Source: JAFGHJ01 sp964523975
GTDB taxonomy: Bacteria > Hydrothermota > UBA3072
Assembly: GCA_964523975.1 (NCBI GenBank)
Contig: CAZGBM010000072.1
Coordinates: 1-8,740, forward strand
DNA: 8,740 nt
Direction: 5' to 3'
This document shows, in pieces, positions 5,307-8,740 of the stretch (positions within the stretch are counted from its first letter, which is position 1; every line of letters begins with the position of its first letter). The notes under the pieces are model-generated. The model was not told the DNA's origin. It saw only the letters and a list, made by a program, of their open reading frames with translations, and did no database searches. The position numbers and the translations under genes are program-made.

Positions 5307-5709
5307 GTCTAATCAAACGGGATAACTCGTACCATAGTTTTTTTACCTTAAAACCAAAAGGAACTTCGACCCCGATAACTTCGACTTTAGTATTTCCGAA
5401 TATTTTGTTTGCAAGATAACGGGTGCGAAAAACATGGCTTTTATCCGTAATTATCCTGATTTTTTCAGCCTTGCCTATCAATTTCTTCGAATTTATAAGA
5501 TTCTCCGGCGTGGTTTTCGATTCATCCTCATATATGGCTTTCAGATGAGAGTATTTTTTCATCCATTTGACTTCTTCTTTCGTTCCGGAGAAAATAATTT
5601 TAAAATTATTGGAGTCTTTTAATCTCGATTCCGCAAACTTTACTCTCTCTTTTGTAAGTTCTTTATCCTTACAGCCAAGAACTATGACTGCACTCTTATT
5701 GTCTACCAT
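5293..5709 (-). CDS. Short DUF218 (YdcF/SanA-like) domain protein
   Basis: A 138-residue protein carrying the main DUF218 signatures: AVIVLGC near 7-13, IIFSGTKEEVKWMKKY (38-53), EDESKTTPENLINSKKL (61-77), the conserved E..S..T.EN block, and IRIITDKSHVFRTRYLANKIF (84-104) with the SH..R motif. Family members such as SanA and ElyC are linked to envelope integrity, but the biochemical role is unsettled. This one is shorter than usual, starts right at the domain and has no signal or membrane segment, so it should be cytoplasmic. Its ATG overlaps the phosphorylase stop by 7 bases and has GGAGA upstream; its own end overlaps archease by 14 bases, so the three are translated together. Confidence 0.85.
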   Translation of the reverse strand: MVDNKSAVIVLGCKDKELTKERVKFAESRLKDSNNFKIIFSGTKEEVKWMKKYSHLKAIYEDESKTTPENLINSKKLIGKAEKIRIITDKSHVFRTRYLANKIFGNTKVEVIGVEVPFGFKVKKLWYELSRLIRHVLE

Positions 5710-6959
5710 TTCTCCAAAATTTTTGATACGTCTTTTTTAAATTTATCCCCAATCGAATATGCGGACAGGATGTTATCATTTATGGGTTCCAAGGGCTTTC
5801 TAGTATAAACAAGCGCAATGGGTTCCCCCTTTCGTACTTCTTCTCCTTCTACCTTCAAGAGTTTTATACCGGCTTTAGTATCTACACTGTCCTCTTTCTT
5901 TTCTCTGCCCGCACCTGTCTTTAATGCGGCAATACCGATTTTATAGGCATCGATTTTCCCGACAATTCCCTCTCTCTCTATTTTAACTTCGAATGGATTT
6001 TTATAAGTGGCAAGTCCGGATAAATCGCCTCCATGAAGGGCAACCATATTTTCAAATCTTTTAAAAGCTTTACCGCTTTCAAGCACTCCCATAACGTCCC
6101 CTTTTATTCCTGCGAGAGAACACATTTCTTCGGCAAGAACTCTCGTTATCTCTACAGTATCGGGATAATCAGTTACGTTACCTTTCAATATCTCAATCGA
6201 TTCAAATACCTCCGGAGCGTTTCCGATATTTCTGCCGATTGGTGAGGATTGGTCTGTAAATACAATCGTCATTCTGGTTCCGAGCTCTTCGCCTACTTTT
6301 TTCATCATTTCGCCCAGTTTTTTTGCCGAAGCAAGATTCTTCATAAAAGCGCCCTCACCCACTTTCAAATCTATGACAAGCCCGTCTAAGTCTTCTGCGA
6401 GTTTCTTGGAGAGAATACTGGAAGTAATGAGCGGTACCGATTCCACGGTTTCCGTCGCGTCCCGTAGTGCGTACAATTCTTTATCCGCAGGAGCAATCTC
6501 GTCCGTCTGCGAAATTATGGAACAGCCAATCTTCTTCAAAACTTTTTTGAACTGACTGAAAGTAAGAGAAGTTTTATAACCGGGGATAGCTTCCATCTTA
6601 TCGGAAGTTCCCCCGGTATGTCCGAGACCCCTTCCCGTGATCATCGGAACGGCTATGCCCATTTCCGCGGCAAGAGGAGCAAGAATTAGACTTATTTTAT
6701 CTCCGACACCGCCTGTGGAGTGTTTGTCGATTTTAGGTTCTTCAATATCGGATAAATCGAGTTTTTTACCCGAATTCAGCATAAAACAAGTAAGGTCTTT
6801 TGTTTCCTCCAAGTCCATTCCTTTGTAGTATATAGCCATTAAAAGCGCGCTTATCTGATAATTCGGAATACTTTTTTCGGTAATTCCTTTTATGAAATTC
6901 TCTATATCCGTTCTACTGAGTTTATTTCCGTCTCTTTTTTTTCTGATAATTTCCCGCAT
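5703..6959 (-). CDS. deoA: Thymidine / pyrimidine-nucleoside phosphorylase
   Basis: A 418-residue enzyme with the family signatures KHSTGGVGDK (79-88) and GRGLGHTGGTSDK (109-121). The substrate and phosphate residues that I know from E. coli thymidine phosphorylase all appear at a constant offset of five: Lys79, His80, Thr118, Arg166, Ser181 and Lys185 in the ALRDATETVES...SSILSKK block. It cleaves thymidine, and perhaps uridine, with phosphate to give base and (deoxy)ribose-1-phosphate for salvage. Sequence alone does not settle DeoA versus the broader Pdp type; the symbol is provisional. It is a little shorter than the usual 430-440 residues. The N-terminus MREIIRKKRDGNKLS is as expected, yet no Shine-Dalgarno precedes the ATG and the promoter places transcription at or next to it. 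It is the first gene of the three-gene operon. Confidence 0.93.
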   Translation of the reverse strand: MREIIRKKRDGNKLSRTDIENFIKGITEKSIPNYQISALLMAIYYKGMDLEETKDLTCFMLNSGKKLDLSDIEEPKIDKHSTGGVGDKISLILAPLAAEMGIAVPMITGRGLGHTGGTSDKMEAIPGYKTSLTFSQFKKVLKKIGCSIISQTDEIAPADKELYALRDATETVESVPLITSSILSKKLAEDLDGLVIDLKVGEGAFMKNLASAKKLGEMMKKVGEELGTRMTIVFTDQSSPIGRNIGNAPEVFESIEILKGNVTDYPDTVEITRVLAEEMCSLAGIKGDVMGVLESGKAFKRFENMVALHGGDLSGLATYKNPFEVKIEREGIVGKIDAYKIGIAALKTGAGREKKEDSVDTKAGIKLLKVEGEEVRKGEPIALVYTRKPLEPINDNILSAYSIGDKFKKDVSKILEKW

Positions 6960-6965
6960 AGAAGG

Positions 6966-6993
6966 AAGTTAATTTGAAAGAGCCTATTGTCAA
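6966..6993 (-). promoter_or_regulatory. deoA: Candidate leaderless promoter of the phosphorylase operon
   Basis: TTGACA (6993-6988), a 16-base spacer and TAACTT (6971-6966). The -10 is poor but keeps the key first two bases and last T. Transcription about 7 bases on falls at 6959, the A of the start codon. The only sequence between -10 and ATG is CCTTCT, which cannot act as a Shine-Dalgarno. Confidence 0.5.
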
Positions 6994-7036
6994 GAATGGT
7001 ATTAACCATGAGATTTCACATATTAACACAATATTT

Positions 7037-7190
7037 TTCTTTTTGTCTTAACGACCCAACGAACCCACAACCTGACGAACCAACAAAGATAGTAACAACA
7101 AATTACACGAATAGCACGAATCCACACCCCACACTAATTTTTTTTGTTGTTTTACCTCCCTAACTTCCCAACCTCCTAACATCCTAACTA
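7037..7190. repeat. Composite repeat between divergent genes (CCAAC words / ACACGAAT element / CTAAC words)
   Basis: GTCTTAACGACCCAACGAAC-type words (to about 7087) resemble the GTCTTAATAACCCACCAAC start of the word run at 304-323. They are followed by the ACACGAAT element (7094-7151) and then CTCCCTAACTTCCCAACC-type words up to 7190. A possible frame across the minus strand here (7048-7230) is only repeat words and is not a gene. Confidence 0.6.
7094..7151 (+). repeat. ACACGAAT-type element with 9-base inverted ends, copy 2
   Basis: It begins AACAACAAA (7094-7102) and ends TTTGTTGTT (7143-7151), a perfect 9-base inverted pair. Between them are TTACACGAAT, AGCACGAAT, CCACACCCCACACTAATT. It is about 58 bases and is the inverted-orientation relative of 4569-4624. 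No target duplication flanks it. Confidence 0.6.
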
Positions 7191-7212
7191 AAAAGCCAAG
7201 GGTGGCTTTTTT
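7190..7212 (+). terminator. Terminator-like hairpin, possibly bidirectional
   Basis: AAAAAGCCA (7190-7198) pairs perfectly with TGGCTTTTT (7203-7211) around an AGGG loop, with one more T after it. The A and T runs make it usable on either strand. It lies between the divergent phosphorylase and yetF genes, directly upstream of the yetF -35, so which transcript it ends is unclear; it may insulate yetF from read-through. Confidence 0.5.
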
Positions 7213-7214
7213 AC

Positions 7215-7242
7215 TTGACATTCCCACCATAATTCATAATTT
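7215..7242 (+). promoter_or_regulatory. yetF: Candidate leaderless promoter of yetF
   Basis: TTGACA (7215-7220), a 16-base spacer and TAATTT (7237-7242). The predicted transcript start, near 7249, is about 2 bases before the ATG at 7251. The -35 is perfect; the -10 matches at the two first and the last positions only. Confidence 0.45.
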
Positions 7243-7250
7243 TGTTCGTA

Positions 7251-7742
7251 ATGATTAAACTTATAAGTTTTGCACAAGTATTAGAAGTGGTTGTTCGCAC
7301 CACAATCATTTTTCTCGTGGCTTTTATTGTGATCCGTATAAGAGGTCAAAAACAATTAGCGCAACTCACTTTATTCGACATACTGATAGTAATAGCGCTC
7401 GGGTCTGCAGTGGGCGACGTTATGATTTATTCGGAAGAAGTCGTATCTCTTCTTCGTTCCATAATAGCAATATGTACTCTTGTCATATTAATTCAGGTAT
7501 TTGAATATTTAACTTGCAGGGCACCTAAAAAAATATCGAAAATAGTATACGGAGATTCTACAATTATAATCAAAAACGGAAAACTTATAAAGAAAAATTT
7601 TGAGAAAATAAATCTTACCGAAGACCAGTTGCGGGCAAAACTCAGGGAGAAAAATATACAGTATTATTCCGAAGCAAAAATCGTTCGCCTTGAACCCGAT
7701 GGTGAATTGAGTGTACAGAGAAAAAGGAACGATAAGAAATAA
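7251..7742 (+). CDS. yetF: YetF-like DUF421 membrane protein
   Basis: A 163-residue inner-membrane protein of unknown biochemical role. Hydrophobic spans lie near residues 8-28 (VLEVVVRTTIIFLVAFIVIRI), 40-56 and 67-86. The signature follows the first span: RIRGQKQLAQLTLFDILIVIALGSAVGD (27-54), where R.RGKKQ..QLT.FD...I.LGS is typical of DUF421. The C-terminal soluble part (IIIKNGKLIKKNFEKINLTEDQLRAKLREKNI, then EPDGELSVQ) matches the YetF C-terminal domain. It is shorter than the roughly 220-residue Bacillus YetF-type proteins but has both parts. I chose ATG 7251 over an in-frame TTG at 7242 because the -10 ends at 7242 and no Shine-Dalgarno exists for either. It is the only plus-strand gene, divergent from the phosphorylase operon. 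Confidence 0.88.
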   Translation: MIKLISFAQVLEVVVRTTIIFLVAFIVIRIRGQKQLAQLTLFDILIVIALGSAVGDVMIYSEEVVSLLRSIIAICTLVILIQVFEYLTCRAPKKISKIVYGDSTIIIKNGKLIKKNFEKINLTEDQLRAKLREKNIQYYSEAKIVRLEPDGELSVQRKRNDKK

Positions 7743-7746
7743 ATTA

Positions 7747-7771
7747 GCCACGAAGACACCAGGACACAAAG
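7747..7771 (+). repeat. 25-base CACGAAGA-type repeat directly after the yetF stop
   Basis: The element follows the yetF TAA (7740-7742) after ATTA: GC, CACGAAGA, CACCAGGA, CACAAAG, then eight or so T. It matches the copy after archease at 23 of 25 positions, including orientation relative to the gene, although the two genes are on opposite strands. There is no hairpin before the T-run. Confidence 0.7.
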
Positions 7772-7889
7772 TTTTTTTTAACTATTACCTAACATTGATT
7801 CACGATGCAAGACCTGGCCACATTTACATGCAAAGGTCGAAATATGAGCTCAAACAAGGAACGGAATTCTTACTCAATCCCTTTAATGT

Positions 7890-8309
7890 CTAATAGAGAG
7901 ATTCTCTCTTGTATACTAAATTATTTTTATGCTTAATTGACAATATGCCGGTATAAGTAATATTCTGTACTTTCTCATCGTATATACATTCCGCATCGCG
8001 AACCGGCAAATAAGTTTTTGCTTTGGGCATTGGTACTTTTACGTAACTCTCGTCTACATGTAATATCATTGTATCCTTTGGATTTGGATTTTTATCCTTT
8101 TCCTTATTTTCGAGAAATATTCCATGCTTTCCCAAATCCAACAATTTGCTTTTATAAGTACGTATAGTAACAGGGTTCCCTTCAACCGATGTTCCGTCTT
8201 CGCAGTAAGTTCTTTTAAATAATGTACCTACTTCTACTGAAACTTCTTTTCCAAGTAGTTTTTCAAGACCCTTAATATTCTGAATTTCTGTATGCAAATC
8301 TATAGCCAT
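7890..8309 (-). CDS. Unrecognised 139-residue cytoplasmic protein
   Basis: I do not recognise this protein. It has no signal peptide or membrane span, a short N-terminal helix (LHTEIQNIKGLEKLLG), then mostly beta-type alternation: KEVSVEVGTLFKRTY, PVTIRTYKSKLLDLG, GIFLENKE, a charged KEKDKNPNPKD loop, TMILHVDESYVKVP, and YTGILSIKHKN at the end. The layout (LLGKEVSVEV..., a lysine-rich variable loop, late YTGIL) is loosely like an Sm-type small barrel, a weak structural guess. The ATG has GGGGGAG close upstream, and that Shine-Dalgarno starts inside the stop of the DUF5661 gene, 8 bases away, so the two are one operon and possibly act together. Confidence 0.75.
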   Translation of the reverse strand: MAIDLHTEIQNIKGLEKLLGKEVSVEVGTLFKRTYCEDGTSVEGNPVTIRTYKSKLLDLGKHGIFLENKEKDKNPNPKDTMILHVDESYVKVPMPKAKTYLPVRDAECIYDEKVQNITYTGILSIKHKNNLVYKRESLY

Positions 8310-8317
8310 TACTCCCC

Positions 8318-8593
8318 CTATTCTTTACCTTCCCAATACTCTTCAGCTTCTCTTTCCATATTTTCCAATCTGTCATAGTAATCGGGAAATTCATTGAGAT
8401 GAGCAAGTGCGATTTTTCCGGTAATAAGCGGGTCGTCATTACTTACATTGGTTAATTCGTCTCTCTTTCCGTGTTCAAGCTCAACGTCCATACCCATTCT
8501 AAACTGTTCGACGTCAAATTTGTCCCACTTTATTCCGAGTTTTTCCCCAATGGATTTTGCTTCTTCGTAACTAAAAATTTTCTTCGACGACAT
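8318..8593 (-). CDS. DUF5661 family protein
   Basis: A 91-residue acidic, cytoplasmic protein of unknown function. It matches from memory the DUF5661 pattern: FSYEEAKSIGEKLGIKWDKFDVEQFRMGMDVELEHG, then TNVSNDDPLITGKIALAHLNEFPDYYDRLENMEREAE. The invariant-looking GMDVELEHG and KIALAHLNEFPDYY blocks are both present. The start at ATG 8593 is fixed by the very strong GGAGGAGG located 5 bases upstream; a longer frame from a TTG at 8680 would add a lysine/asparagine-rich 29 residues not expected in the family. It is the first gene of a two-gene operon, with a leader of about 90 bases. Confidence 0.85.
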   Translation of the reverse strand: MSSKKIFSYEEAKSIGEKLGIKWDKFDVEQFRMGMDVELEHGKRDELTNVSNDDPLITGKIALAHLNEFPDYYDRLENMEREAEEYWEGKE

Positions 8594-8693
8594 TTTTACC
8601 TCCTCCTCCCTTTTTTTGACACGCACATTAATTTCCTCACGATTTAAATTATTGTTAAGAATTTTAACAATCTGTTTCAATATTTTATTTAGT

Positions 8694-8721
8694 ATTCTAC
8701 AAATTTTTGCAAAGATGTCAA
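8694..8721 (-). promoter_or_regulatory. Promoter of the DUF5661 operon
   Basis: TTGACA (8721-8716), a 16-base spacer and TAGAAT (8699-8694): 6 of 6 and 5 of 6 matches. It is the best promoter in the window. Transcription would begin near 8687, leaving a leader of about 90 bases before ATG 8593. Confidence 0.7.
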
Positions 8722-8740
8722 GGGTGTTTTTTTGCTAAAT

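Noticed and set aside
7048..7230. A 60-codon minus-strand frame between the divergent genes
   Set aside because: It consists entirely of the repeat words and the terminator-like hairpin, starts and ends arbitrarily, and has no Shine-Dalgarno.
7242..7250. TTG at 7242 as the yetF start
   Set aside because: It would lie within the predicted -10 box and adds only three residues; ATG 7251 fits the promoter position.
7711..7893. A plus-strand frame running from inside yetF into the following intergenic DNA
   Set aside because: It overlaps the yetF coding end, crosses the 25-base repeat and has no initiation signal or recognisable protein.
7895..7909. AGAGAG-ATT-CTCTCT inverted repeat at the end of the 139-aa gene
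   Set aside because: It is inside the final codons and has no T-run after it on the minus strand, so it is not a convincing terminator.
8594..8680. N-terminal extension of the DUF5661 gene from a TTG at 8680
   Set aside because: GGAGGAGG located 5 bases before ATG 8593 and the family-typical start there are far stronger. The extension is low-complexity and its codons run through the Shine-Dalgarno.

Overview
The window is an AT-rich stretch of bacterial chromosome, apparently from an uncultivated lineage. Its genes are ordinary bacterial ones (ACP, PlsC, DeoA/Pdp-type phosphorylase, DUF218, YetF/DUF421). It also carries a bacterial archease and small proteins of the DUF3795 and DUF5661 types that are common in environmental genomes. 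I cannot name the phylum. There is no rRNA or tRNA gene, CRISPR array, transposase or phage module.

Layout. (1) 1-50, minus: the first 16 codons of a gene that leaves the window, then about 400 bases of non-coding DNA rich in short-word repeats. (2) 459-2238, minus: a DUF3795 cysteine-rich protein and, upstream of it, a B12-binding radical SAM enzyme. (3) 2437-3295, minus: plsC followed by a stand-alone acyl carrier protein, a small lipid operon. (4) 3672-4172, minus: an unrecognised exported protein, with a weak 52-codon ORF before it. (5) About 4490-4883: a non-coding repeat mosaic. (6) 4884-6959, minus: an overlapping operon of pyrimidine-nucleoside phosphorylase, a short DUF218 protein and archease. 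(7) 7251-7742, plus: a YetF/DUF421 membrane protein, the only clear plus-strand gene. (8) 7890-8593, minus: an unrecognised 139-aa protein behind a DUF5661 protein.

Two things stand out beyond the gene list. First, most transcription units begin with CTTGAC (a -35 box), usually followed 16 bases later by TAnnnT. For the radical SAM gene, the phosphorylase gene and yetF this places the predicted transcript start within 0-4 bases of the start codon, and none has a usable Shine-Dalgarno sequence, so leaderless mRNAs are likely. Other genes have strong Shine-Dalgarno sequences, so both initiation modes seem to coexist. Second, the intergenic DNA is a mosaic of several families of degenerate short-word arrays (units such as CACGAAGA, ACACGAAT, GGATTAACA, GGATACC, CTAAC). 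They recur in fixed orders, and two copies of one family start exactly at gene stop codons.

No complete new multi-gene system is visible. The strongest leads are the leaderless-promoter pattern, the modular repeats, a DUF3795 gene whose conserved N-terminus lies upstream of its first ATG, and an orphan promoter at about 4464-4491.
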